DNA from: Mesostigma viride
Taxonomy: Eukaryota > Streptophyta > Mesostigmatophyceae > Mesostigmatales > Mesostigmataceae
Assembly (NCBI GenBank): GCA_009746045.1
Contig: RPFO01000167.1
Location: 911,431-975,430 of the forward strand
Direction of reading: 5' to 3'
DNA length: 64,000 bases
Shown here: in pieces, positions 30,685 through 39,130 of the stretch
Layout of the letters: every line of letters starts with the position of its first letter
Position numbering within the stretch: position 1 is the stretch's first letter
Notes under the pieces: generated by a model
What the model was told of the DNA's origin: nothing
Databases searched by the model: none
The model's input: the letters and a program-made list of their open reading frames with translations, nothing else
Made by a program: the position numbers and the translations under genes

Positions 30685-30921
30685 TCAATAACGGTTTAGT
30701 ACAAACTCGTGAACATAAGCCATTCCAAAAATAGCACCAGCACTCAACACAAGCACTATCCCAACTATAAGATTTTTTCTGTCTCGCGAATGTTGGCCAG
30801 GATTCTTGTCAAGAGACGCGTCATACCGTAGATATCGGGAGACATAAATACCAGCGAGGATAACACCGATGATGAGGCATAGCACGCTCACAGCTCCCAT
30901 CGCAAGTCCTATCTTTGACAT
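30685..30921 (-). CDS. Small two-helix membrane protein
   Basis: 78 aa. Two hydrophobic segments (about residues 6-30 and 50-70) flank a basic loop with RDRKN, so a hairpin membrane topology is likely. No signal peptide cleavage site is visible. A TATATAT box ends 13 bp before the ATG, the tight spacing seen at other virion-like genes in this window. Function unknown; a virion or assembly membrane protein is plausible. Confidence 0.7.
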   Translation of the reverse strand: MSKIGLAMGAVSVLCLIIGVILAGIYVSRYLRYDASLDKNPGQHSRDRKNLIVGIVLVLSAGAIFGMAYVHEFVLNRY

Positions 30922-30933
30922 GGGTTCGAATTG

Positions 30934-30940
30934 TATATAT
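30934..30940 (-). promoter_or_regulatory. Close-spaced TATATA box
   Basis: TATATAT 13 bp before the ATG at 30,921. Similar boxes lie before the ATGs at 39,090, 45,120, 47,055 and 55,183. Confidence 0.55.
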
Positions 30941-31027
30941 CCTTTTGATAAAAGTCCCGAGTATGACCAATCCGATCAAGATCACATTCGCCGATCTTGA
31001 TCGCACTCGTCCCGCTCTGTAGCTATC

Positions 31028-31921
31028 TCAAGAGGCCGCGACGACCACGTCCCGGTTGGCCTTCTGCGCCAAACGCATCACCTTCGCGTTCTCGCGGATC
31101 ATTTCCGGGTCGACGCGCACGTCGTGCAGCCCGCGGGCCTTGAACACCGGCTCGAACAGCTCGCGGCTCCGTTTGGCGACCGACGCGGGGTTATCGCCCG
31201 TCTTCTTGATGTCGTCGGTCTCGCTGATCTGCAGAAAGTACATCGCCGCGTTCTGCACCTCGTTGTTCATGTTGCGAGACGAGCCCTTCGCGCCGTACAG
31301 CTCCCTCAGACCGGCCGCCGTACGGCCCGTCACCGCCAGGTTGTTCGTGTCGTGCACCACGGGGTACAGGTTCCCCGGCTTCTCCTTCTTGTGCTCGTCG
31401 ATGTACGTCTTGATCGCCCCGTTCAGCTGCTTGGCCGCCCACGAACTCTTCACCCGAGGGTGCTCGTCCAGACTGACGATCGCGCCGTCCTTGACGTCCG
31501 CCCGCCTCAGGATGTCCTCGGCGAGCGTGCGGTCCGCGTTCAGGTACCGCTCCAACAGGACCGAGACCTTGTCGCGGAACTTGGCCGCAATCCGGCCCGG
31601 GAGCAGCATGATGATCTTCGTCAAGCCCTGACGGTTGGTCACGGGTGTGTCTCGCTGCCCCTGCCCCGGGAAGCGGAAGTGTACGATGAAAGCGCACACT
31701 TCTTCATTGGCTGAGCACACATTTCGAAACGCCTCACTCGCATGCCGAAACGAGTTTGTTGTGAAAGATCCGTCTTGTTTTGTGAACAAAATACACTTAA
31801 GAGCGTCGATGACGGATATCTTTCCATCCGGCGTCATGCGAATTCTTCCCGCGAATTGTGGGTCGTCCTCCGAATCGTCCGAGGGCTTGAGGTATTGGAC
31901 GATGGAATCAGCTCTCGCCAT
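31028..31921 (-). CDS. Bro-N-like domain protein
   Basis: 297 aa from ATG 31,921, chosen because TATAAAA lies 55 bp upstream; the longer open frame has no promoter. Residues about 30-130 contain an FPGQGQRDTPV segment and a MLLPGRIAAKFRDKV segment ending LLERYLN. I recognise this pattern from Bro-N/KilA-N-type DNA-binding domains of large DNA viruses. The C-terminal half is Lys/Arg-rich and lacks a recognised second domain. It lies divergent from the gene at 32,037, 115 bp apart. A role in DNA binding or gene control is a family inference. Confidence 0.65.
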   Translation of the reverse strand: MARADSIVQYLKPSDDSEDDPQFAGRIRMTPDGKISVIDALKCILFTKQDGSFTTNSFRHASEAFRNVCSANEEVCAFIVHFRFPGQGQRDTPVTNRQGLTKIIMLLPGRIAAKFRDKVSVLLERYLNADRTLAEDILRRADVKDGAIVSLDEHPRVKSSWAAKQLNGAIKTYIDEHKKEKPGNLYPVVHDTNNLAVTGRTAAGLRELYGAKGSSRNMNNEVQNAAMYFLQISETDDIKKTGDNPASVAKRSRELFEPVFKARGLHDVRVDPEMIRENAKVMRLAQKANRDVVVAAS

Positions 31922-31975
31922 GGTTACTGTACATCCACAACCCGCGAAAGTGTTTAATCGGCCGCGAACGCGACC

Positions 31976-31982
31976 TTTTATA
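31976..31982 (-). promoter_or_regulatory. TATA box of Bro-N-like gene
   Basis: TATAAAA on the minus strand, 55 bp before the ATG at 31,921. Confidence 0.7.
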
Positions 31983-32036
31983 CGTTGCGTGGAAGAGCTC
32001 GTGACGTCATCGAAAATGTGCGGTACATAGGAGACG

Positions 32037-32606
32037 ATGAAGTGCATACGCAAGACCCGGGCCGGGCGGTTGTGCCGGAACGAGGCGGGGAACGGCCGCA
32101 AGACGTGCGCGTGTCACTCCGCCGCGCAGAGACGAAAACGTCGCCACCGCGCCCGGATGAAGGAGGTGGAGAGTGAGTCGTCTGGAAATAAACGCGCCAG
32201 GGAGGACGAGTCGATCCCCACCGCACCTCCGCCCCAGCGCGTGAGGATGGAAGGATTCGGTGCCTTACCGAAAAGCTTTCTTTCCATGGTCAGCGGACGT
32301 CTGGACGGTCCTGACGTTCGCGCCATGCTCGTGGCAGATCCTGGCTCGCGCGAGAAAATCGTAGATGCCGTCGAGGAGGAACTCCGTCAAACCATCCCGG
32401 ATTTGAGGGCACAGCGGGCGAACGCGGAATCGGCATATCAAGCGTCGCTTAGTTTACACGGTATCCCGCGAACGGCAGCGGAAGTAAGAAGGGAAAAAGA
32501 GTTGCACAAACGGACAAACGCCCTCCTAAAATTAAGCCAAGATATTGGCAACGACCTGTTTCGGGCGCATCGTCGCAACGAGGCTGCGATGATACCAGGC
32601 TTTTAA
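32037..32606 (+). CDS. Zinc-motif / F-box-like protein, paralogue 1
   Basis: 189 aa. Residues 1-43 form a basic cysteine motif, C-x10-C then CxCH, beginning MKCIRKTRAGRLCRN. This block is nearly identical in the next gene. Around residues 75-100, LPKSFLSMVSGRLDGPDVRAM is a weak F-box-like match. The remainder is charged and helical. The ~35 bp before the ATG (GGTACATAGGA) is also shared with the gene at 32,669, so promoter and first exon region were duplicated together. Function unknown. Confidence 0.65.
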   Translation: MKCIRKTRAGRLCRNEAGNGRKTCACHSAAQRRKRRHRARMKEVESESSGNKRAREDESIPTAPPPQRVRMEGFGALPKSFLSMVSGRLDGPDVRAMLVADPGSREKIVDAVEEELRQTIPDLRAQRANAESAYQASLSLHGIPRTAAEVRREKELHKRTNALLKLSQDIGNDLFRAHRRNEAAMIPGF

Positions 32607-32668
32607 CGCACGCGTATTTTCGTGGAATTCTACGACTTCGTCGAAAAATGTGTGGTACATAGGAAACG

Positions 32669-33511
32669 ATGAAGTGCATACGCAAGACCAGGGCCGGGCG
32701 GTTGTGCAGGAACGAGGCGCGAAACGGGCGCAAGACGTGCGCGTGTCACTCCACCGCGCAGAAACGGAAAAGGCGTCACCGCGCCAGGATGGAGGAGGTC
32801 GCGAACGAGACCGCGGCGGACCGGAGCAGGAGGCTGTTGGAGGGCATCGGGCAGTACGTCGACGTGCCCCAGAACCCGCCCCCGGACCTCAAACGCAAGC
32901 GCGAGAGTATGGCGGAGGATTTCAACGCCATGATGGAAGGGAAAGAGCGCGCGCCCAAGACGTTTGTGGGAACCCCCGCGGAGTTTCGCAAGCCCATTAA
33001 ACTCGGAATCGGCTTCTCGCCGCAGGGTCGGCAAGAGTATGCGCAGAGGTTCCAAAATTGGCATCAGAATCTCCCTCCTCGACCCCCGCCCACTGGGGTA
33101 GGCGCTTTACCGCCCGAAGCCCTTTCACCCATGTTAGAGACGATGAACGCGGCAGATGTCGCATCCGCGATGAAGTCTAACAAATCGATGCGCAAGATGA
33201 TGAAGGAAGCGGTCGCCCACGATTACGCGACCAACTTTGGGAGGTTAGAAGACGAATACACGGAAGCCATGCGGGCACATAGTGACAGTTTAGAACAGGT
33301 GCTGAAAAACGACCCTATGAATAACGATCATGTCGCTAACAGGTTGCAAATGTTCGGAGACCGTTTTTTCCCCGAGGACCGACGACGCCAACGAAGATTT
33401 GACGAACTTCGTTCCAAAGCAAAGGCCGCGGAGGAAAGGTCGGAGAGGGCGAAACCCCTTTACGAAAATGCACTAGGTCGGGCGCGGGCGGCGGGGGTAT
33501 CTTATTGGTGA
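32669..33511 (+). CDS. Zinc-motif / F-box-like protein, paralogue 2
   Basis: 280 aa, sharing the N-terminal 43-residue cysteine block with the gene at 32,037; after that the two diverge. A segment near residues 145-175 (GALPPEALSPMLETMNAADV) resembles the F-box-like part of the paralogue. The C-terminal third is a charged helix. It sits 62 bp after the first paralogue on the same strand and converges on the large polyproline gene with 4 bp between the stops. No function is assigned. Confidence 0.65.
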   Translation: MKCIRKTRAGRLCRNEARNGRKTCACHSTAQKRKRRHRARMEEVANETAADRSRRLLEGIGQYVDVPQNPPPDLKRKRESMAEDFNAMMEGKERAPKTFVGTPAEFRKPIKLGIGFSPQGRQEYAQRFQNWHQNLPPRPPPTGVGALPPEALSPMLETMNAADVASAMKSNKSMRKMMKEAVAHDYATNFGRLEDEYTEAMRAHSDSLEQVLKNDPMNNDHVANRLQMFGDRFFPEDRRRQRRFDELRSKAKAAEERSERAKPLYENALGRARAAGVSYW

Positions 33512-33515
33512 AATG

Positions 33516-36500
33516 TCACAACCTCCGCACGCGCATCTTCGTGGCGGGGAAGGTGCCCCGTTTCGCCGCGTACGACTCCGCCATGCGCCCGGGGTCTGTC
33601 CCAAGCACCTTCGCGTCGAAAACGAGGCCGTCCAGGAGAGCGTAAGCGGTGCCCGCCTTGTCGATCGCCAGGGGTGTGCGTCCGCCTTCAAAAAACACGA
33701 TCGGATGCCCCCCCACGGTCTGGAATTCGTACTCCCACGGCCCAATGTACGCGTACGTAAAGGGCCCCGTCCGAAACAGGTTGCTTGTGCCCTTTATATA
33801 CCGCTTTATGAATCTGGAAAGCGCACGGTGCACTTGATGCTGGCGAGGATATTGCTTGAATATCGCCATGTCGCGTAAATGGGTGTATGACTTATCAGGT
33901 TCACCCAGACCTTTGTTGGTGTTTAGTTTTTTCAACTCATCCATAAACCCTGCCTCTTTTTTGGCATTAGGATCTTCAGGGATGGGGATGTCTTTAATGT
34001 TAGCGGATTTTCTGTATAATTCAAGCATTTCTTTTGGGTTGAAACGATTTTTGTTCTGTTTCATCATTGCAATGGCAGTCGGTTCTCTAACCAATAGTGG
34101 GATACTCGTTTTATCGACGACCTTTTCATGATTCAGATAACCTCCTATATCTGATTTTCCTATCGCCTCTTGTAGTTGTTTTTTTAGTTCGTACATAGTC
34201 TCAGTTGCCCATATATGGTCGCGTATGTTCTCCAGCCAGGTATCCGTCCAAGGTTTTCTCGCTTCTTTTTTCGCCTCTTTTATAGCTCCAATAAGATCCT
34301 CATCCGATAAAAATTGGACGTATTCGTTCCTTATCGGGGTTATCGTCTCTGCTTCCGGGACTTTTTTTGGTATCAGTGACAGTGATGTTTTTTTCCCAAA
34401 TGGCGGAGGGGGTGGTGGCGGTGGCTTTCCGTTTCCAGGTGGCGGGGGGGGTGGTGGCGGTGGCTTTCCGTTTCCAGGTGGCGGGGGTGGTGGTGGCGGT
34501 GGCTTTCCGTTTCCAGGTGGCGGAGGGGGTGGTGGCGGTGGCTTTCCATTTCCGGGTGTCGGAGGGGGTGCCTCGTTTATGGGAGACGCTGAAATGGACG
34601 GTTTTTTGATTTCGTTTCTTTCCCACGGGTATGTCGCCTCGTCCCGCACGTATGGGCTAAGCAGGTCTGTTCCTAGTTTGGGAAGATGTATATTTGTGGA
34701 TGGTGGTTTTAATACATTTGGCTGTGTTAGCATTGCCATGGATTCAGGAGAGAATATCTCAACTTTTATTTTTTTATCAACGTCCTGGGGGTCGCGCACT
34801 TCTATAACACCATTGCCTTCTAAAATCATTGACCATAAGTCGTCAACAGTAAATTCTTTGTAGAATGCTTCCTTTCGGTCATAAATGGCGTTGTTTAGGA
34901 CGGGTATCGGTACTTTATCAGCGGCAGGGGTCCTTTCGTTACGTGGCTTATGGAAGTTGCTATATAATCCTTTTAACTCCAGGGTTGCATTTTTATTCAT
35001 AGTTGGATTGAATTCCTCATGAGCGATATCCGGATTCGTTTTTATCGCCTTATACAACTTTTCGGCATCCGGATGGAGCGCTTGTCCGATCTGCAATAAT
35101 CCTTTGATAAGTTCGGTTGGCATGTATATATCCTTACCGATTCCATCCTCCCCATAATTTACTCCCTCCGCGGGTGTTATGCTATCGACGAATGCCCGCA
35201 AATTTTTCTTATCTATTTTATTGTTACCGAAAAGATCTTGTACGGCTCTTTTAAAGTTGTTTGCGTGAGATTCGTTTGCTTGGTACTTCTCTGGATTCTC
35301 CTTCCATATATCGGAGTGCTCGTCACTGTATATTGCATTCGAGTGTTTTGCAGTTTTGAGAATGTTTTTTATAAGCATGTAATTGTCTATAGGGAGCATA
35401 TATTTTACCATATTCGTATCAAACTCGAGGGGGGTTTGTTTTTCTACATTTTCCAAGTTTTTTACAACATCGGGGCGTTTTTCTATTTTTTTCTCCTTAC
35501 TTACACCAAAAGTGATCTCTTTGGAAGGGGGCTTCTTCTTTCCTAAATGAATAAGCTGCCATTCCTGGTCGCTCAAGTGATTATATGTATTCATTAAGGA
35601 GTACAAGCGCCACCTGTTCTCGGCCACCTTCACTTGATCTTCTACGGTAGCAGTGGGAATGCCAGGCGTGTTCCACAACATATCGGGGCCTTCCAAAGTC
35701 TTTAAATGTTTTAATAGAGCCCCGAAAGAGGTTTTTTTTATTTGTTTATCTTGGATAGTCGATTTCTCCTTTGCACCCGCTGATGTGTTTTTATTCGTAG
35801 GTGCAGGTGGCGGACCCCCTTTCACAGCTCCGGGCGGTGGCGGTGGAGGTGGCGGTGGTGGACCCCCTTTCACAGCTCCGGGCGGTGGCGGTGGAGGTGG
35901 AGGTGGAGGTGGTGGACCCCCTTTCGCAGCTCCGGGCGGTGGCGGTGGAGGTGGAGGTGGAGGTGGTGGACCCCATTTCGCAGCTCCGGGCGGTGGCGGT
36001 GGAGGTGGAGGTGGAGGTGGTGGACCCCCTTTCGCAGCTCCGGGCGGTGGCGGTGGAGGTGGAGGTGGTGGACCCTTTGCGGTATTTGTCTGAGGAGGGG
36101 GCCGTGAAGTTGGGGCGTCCGGAGGTTGTTCAGAATGAGCGGGCTCGGGCTTATAATTTGGGATCGTCAGACCTCGCAAGCGTTTTATCATGATTGCCGT
36201 TCTTTGTTCGTCTTCCTTGTTTGCGTTAAGTGTGGTCTCCAAAGCGTGACGAAGAACTTGTTCTGACAACCTTAAAGAAGTTGGGTTGACGTCTACTTCT
36301 TTTTCCTGGTATTCTTTAAGTGACTTAGGAAAATCCGTTTGGTTTTTATATGTTGTCTTCTCTATAGGAGCGATTAATTTCCTTATGTTATCATACTTAT
36401 AAGTAGCTCTTTCGATTCTGCCCTTAGTTTCTTCATCTATAAACTTTGGATCCATGTCTATTGGGACATATTTCGTATCTGTATTAAGAGCGTTTACGTT

Positions 36501-37589
36501 TACACCTTTTATAAGTTTGTTTGTGTACGCGTTTATGGAGTCTTCTACTTCTTTCGCCATCTTGTTAGCCGTCGAAGCCAAAAACGGAGATCGGATTTTG
36601 ACAAGGTCTGCGACGTATTGAGATCTCTGTTTCAAGTCTTCCAATAATAATATTCGGTCTGCATATTCAAAGAAATTGACGTCCTTACCTCCTTCCACCG
36701 GTTTCCATGTTTTGATGTCTTCATCTACGTCTTTGGTAAGTTCATTTAAACGTTCATAGACATTACGAATGTCTTCTACGTCATCTCTAGACCATTTTTC
36801 CTTCTCCGCTTCCAACACAGATTTGTCCGATTCGTGTTCTGGGTCATATTTCACCAAATCGGCCAGTGCTCCCAACCGGAATCCTTGGGGCGCGTCGTCA
36901 ACTTCCCCCTTTTCGACGTCCTGGCTCGTGTCTTCTATCGGAAGGGGCTGAGTTTTTGGGGCATTGTTCGTGACTGGGTCTTCTAGTGTTGGAGCACTTT
37001 GATCGGGATCATTTTTTTGAGTCTGTGTTTCGGGAGTCTCGTGACTTGCGGAGGAACCAGGGTCGTCGGCGATTGGTTTTGAGGTGATTTTTGTTTCGTT
37101 TTCGAGATCCTTTGGATCCGGATGCGTTTGCGGTTTCTCGACTGTATCTTTTACACTGATTTTGGTTGTCTCGGCACTCTGGAGTAGTTTCGTGGCGTCA
37201 GGGACATCCTTGTCGTTTTTTTCTACCGAATGGAGAGTCAAAGGTGTTTTGGGCTCATCAGGATTTCCCGGTGCTTGCTTTTCAGTCAGTTTCGGACTGT
37301 AAGGTGGCGTTGGCACCTTCGGAGCTTCCACCGGTGTCGGGACCTTGGGCGTGGCGGGAGGCTTCGGGACCTCGGGCGTGTCGGGAGGCTTCGGGACCTT
37401 GGGCGTGACGGGAGGAGGGGGCGGGGGCGCCGTGATCGAAACGGCGTCTAGGTCGGAAACGGCGAACCCGGGCCCGTGCACCTTGGCGGCCAGGAACGGG
37501 TTCGCGGCGCCCACGCCGAACGCGTACATCTCATACGGCCGCGCCAATCCGCGCGGCAAGTTCATTAAAAGGCTATCCGGCACGCGCAT
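33516..37589 (-). CDS. FH1-like polyproline protein, 1357 aa
   Basis: The N-terminal region is unstructured and rich in Pro, Thr and Glu. Two blocks of poly-Pro repeats follow, near residues 500-600 (GPPPPP...GAAKG units) and 1010-1075 (GNGKPPPPPPPPP units), separated by charged helical domains. The C-terminal ~90 residues contain FEGGRTPLAIDKAG. Poly-Pro of this form is what formin FH1 and WASP-type proteins use to bind profilin-actin, so an actin-related or scaffold role is possible. A KKTSFGALLKHLKTLE segment after the first block recalls a WH2 helix only loosely. The interior is visibly more AT-rich than neighbouring genes. It is divergent from 37,620 by 30 bp. Confidence 0.75.
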   Translation of the reverse strand: MRVPDSLLMNLPRGLARPYEMYAFGVGAANPFLAAKVHGPGFAVSDLDAVSITAPPPPPPVTPKVPKPPDTPEVPKPPATPKVPTPVEAPKVPTPPYSPKLTEKQAPGNPDEPKTPLTLHSVEKNDKDVPDATKLLQSAETTKISVKDTVEKPQTHPDPKDLENETKITSKPIADDPGSSASHETPETQTQKNDPDQSAPTLEDPVTNNAPKTQPLPIEDTSQDVEKGEVDDAPQGFRLGALADLVKYDPEHESDKSVLEAEKEKWSRDDVEDIRNVYERLNELTKDVDEDIKTWKPVEGGKDVNFFEYADRILLLEDLKQRSQYVADLVKIRSPFLASTANKMAKEVEDSINAYTNKLIKGVNVNALNTDTKYVPIDMDPKFIDEETKGRIERATYKYDNIRKLIAPIEKTTYKNQTDFPKSLKEYQEKEVDVNPTSLRLSEQVLRHALETTLNANKEDEQRTAIMIKRLRGLTIPNYKPEPAHSEQPPDAPTSRPPPQTNTAKGPPPPPPPPPPGAAKGGPPPPPPPPPPPPGAAKWGPPPPPPPPPPPPGAAKGGPPPPPPPPPPPPGAVKGGPPPPPPPPPPGAVKGGPPPAPTNKNTSAGAKEKSTIQDKQIKKTSFGALLKHLKTLEGPDMLWNTPGIPTATVEDQVKVAENRWRLYSLMNTYNHLSDQEWQLIHLGKKKPPSKEITFGVSKEKKIEKRPDVVKNLENVEKQTPLEFDTNMVKYMLPIDNYMLIKNILKTAKHSNAIYSDEHSDIWKENPEKYQANESHANNFKRAVQDLFGNNKIDKKNLRAFVDSITPAEGVNYGEDGIGKDIYMPTELIKGLLQIGQALHPDAEKLYKAIKTNPDIAHEEFNPTMNKNATLELKGLYSNFHKPRNERTPAADKVPIPVLNNAIYDRKEAFYKEFTVDDLWSMILEGNGVIEVRDPQDVDKKIKVEIFSPESMAMLTQPNVLKPPSTNIHLPKLGTDLLSPYVRDEATYPWERNEIKKPSISASPINEAPPPTPGNGKPPPPPPPPPGNGKPPPPPPPPPGNGKPPPPPPPPPGNGKPPPPPPPPFGKKTSLSLIPKKVPEAETITPIRNEYVQFLSDEDLIGAIKEAKKEARKPWTDTWLENIRDHIWATETMYELKKQLQEAIGKSDIGGYLNHEKVVDKTSIPLLVREPTAIAMMKQNKNRFNPKEMLELYRKSANIKDIPIPEDPNAKKEAGFMDELKKLNTNKGLGEPDKSYTHLRDMAIFKQYPRQHQVHRALSRFIKRYIKGTSNLFRTGPFTYAYIGPWEYEFQTVGGHPIVFFEGGRTPLAIDKAGTAYALLDGLVFDAKVLGTDPGRMAESYAAKRGTFPATKMRVRRL
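34390..34565 (-). repeat. Poly-Pro coding repeat, four GNGKP units
   Basis: Four near-identical units of about 45 bp encode GNGK followed by eight or nine Pro. Unit lengths keep the frame. Confidence 0.85.
35805..36090 (-). repeat. Poly-Pro coding repeat, GAxKxG units
   Basis: Five or six units of 45-65 bp encode nine to twelve Pro followed by GA(A/V)KGG or KWG. The near identity indicates recent expansion. Confidence 0.85.
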
Positions 37590-37619
37590 TCATCTCATAG
37601 TAGTAGAGAGGAAGAAAGA

Positions 37620-37931
37620 ATGGACAAGCTGTTGCGGACGATCGGCGGGCTGTCGCAGACGTCGATTCAGAGCGTCGACGCGCCGTTCGATTCGGTGACG
37701 ACACGATTGGCCGAAGCGGGAAAAGTCTTGGTAAAGCAGAAGTTCCTCCCCGAGTCGTCGGGGCGCGTGTACAGCCAGGCGTGGGCTCTCGCGGAGGCGG
37801 CGATCACGACGGTGAGCGGCGAGACGTATCCGGACACCGTGAAGCTCGCCTGCGCGATCCGGTTTTATTTGAAGGCATTGGAAGAACAGCGCACCGCTGT
37901 ACCCGACCGCAAGCTCGTGATCCGCGGCTGA
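37620..37931 (+). CDS. Hypothetical protein, 103 aa
   Basis: Compact soluble-looking protein, predicted mostly helical, with an Ala-rich helix AWALAEAAITTVSG near the middle. No motif is recognised. It starts 30 bp from the divergent polyproline gene and ends 3 bp before the next ATG at 37,935, so the two likely share a transcript. Confidence 0.65.
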   Translation: MDKLLRTIGGLSQTSIQSVDAPFDSVTTRLAEAGKVLVKQKFLPESSGRVYSQAWALAEAAITTVSGETYPDTVKLACAIRFYLKALEEQRTAVPDRKLVIRG

Positions 37932-37934
37932 GAT

Positions 37935-39008
37935 ATGTCGAAACGCGCCGATACGTCGGAATCGTCGGACGATTCGGACCTCGTGTCCGTCCTGACCGAG
38001 CCGCTGTACCGCCGCATGACGGAGGAGGAAACGCGGCTGGCGTCGGAATTCGCGGCGTTCGTGCAGACGAACCGGGTGAGCAAGGGCCCGACGCTATCTT
38101 CCGCGACCGAGAAGGTGTTCGAGGCGTTCTCGGACTTTCTGGAGGACCGGGGGCGTGAGAGGTACGACCACGTGGCGCGATTTCGAAAGGACAAGTGGTT
38201 CTGGAACACCCTGTTCGAGCGCTTCGGTTTTTCGACGGGCGGCGGGCTGGGAATCAAGCGGACGACCGGGTTCTGCGTCACGGGGTCCAGGGACCCTGTG
38301 GACGACGCAGTGGGGACGGAGGTGGAGCTTTTCGACGTGTTCAAGGGCAAGTCCCGTCTCGCGATGGTCGCGTCGTGCCTGATGAACTTCGCGGGGGATT
38401 TGGTCTCGGACGAGGTGATCAACGAGCTCGTGGACGGGATCGACCGCGCGGGCGTGAACGGACTGACGACCGAGGACCGGTACAAGACGTCGCAGCTACA
38501 CGCGTCTGTGACGGCGCTGGTCGAGAACGGGATCGCGGTCCCGCCGGAGATGCGCGAGTGGCTGCTGGACCACCGGGCGAAGATGAGCGAGAAGGTGTAC
38601 AGCCTGAACGCGCTCAAGAAGTCGCGTTCGTGCGACTTTTTCCAGGACAAGCTGCGATGGCCTCCGTGGGACGCGCTGGCGTCGTCGGACGGTAAGCGCG
38701 CGAGGAGGGACGAGGAGTGCTGGTCTTCGACGGTGAACTCGGAGTCGGCCGAACGGTTTTTGGGCCAGGAGTGCGTCTCGATGGATCCGGACGCGTGGAT
38801 GAAGACGACCGACTTCCGCAAGGCGTTCCTGGGCGAATTTATGGGCGAGGACCCTCGCGCGCGTCGCGGGAGGCCTACGAACGAGGACTTGAAGAAACTG
38901 TTCGAACCTTTCGGACTGGAGTTTACACCTCTGACGCGCAGGGGGGACGTCCGCGCCGAGTGGGTCCGGGGCGTGCGGTTGGCCAATAGGGTCAGCGGCG
39001 CTTCCTAG
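37935..39008 (+). CDS. Hypothetical protein, 357 aa
   Basis: Not recognised. It begins with a Ser/Asp-rich segment and is helical through the middle. It ends with a basic domain (GRPTNEDLKKLFEPFGLEF then RGVRLA) that loosely resembles the winged-helix tails of viral primase-helicases; this is weak. No Walker motif is present. It follows the 103-aa gene after 3 bp, and its stop overlaps the 3' end of the tiny gene at 38,992-39,090. Confidence 0.65.
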   Translation: MSKRADTSESSDDSDLVSVLTEPLYRRMTEEETRLASEFAAFVQTNRVSKGPTLSSATEKVFEAFSDFLEDRGRERYDHVARFRKDKWFWNTLFERFGFSTGGGLGIKRTTGFCVTGSRDPVDDAVGTEVELFDVFKGKSRLAMVASCLMNFAGDLVSDEVINELVDGIDRAGVNGLTTEDRYKTSQLHASVTALVENGIAVPPEMREWLLDHRAKMSEKVYSLNALKKSRSCDFFQDKLRWPPWDALASSDGKRARRDEECWSSTVNSESAERFLGQECVSMDPDAWMKTTDFRKAFLGEFMGEDPRARRGRPTNEDLKKLFEPFGLEFTPLTRRGDVRAEWVRGVRLANRVSGAS

Positions 39009-39090
39009 CGTGCTTTCCGCACGTGGTGCGGAGGGGGCGGGCCTGGAACTTGCACCGGCGGTTGCAGTGTGTGACGCCCTTGCATCTCAT
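38992..39090 (-). CDS. Tiny basic cysteine-motif peptide, 32 aa
   Basis: ATG at 39,090, stop at 38,992. It has C-x5-C-x3-C then C-x2-H and ten Arg/Lys residues. The C...C...CGKH layout resembles the N-terminal block of the genes at 32,037 and 32,669. An AATATAC box lies about 12 bp before the ATG, as at other short-leader genes. It overlaps the previous gene by 17 bp at the 3' ends. Small size makes it uncertain. Confidence 0.45.
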   Translation of the reverse strand: MRCKGVTHCNRRCKFQARPLRTTCGKHARKRR

Positions 39091-39130
39091 GTTGCGTGTC
39101 GTATATTTTCTTGGTAATAAAAAGAAATGA

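Noticed and set aside
37935-39008. D5-type primase-helicase
   Set aside because: Only a vague C-terminal similarity; there is no Walker A or B motif.
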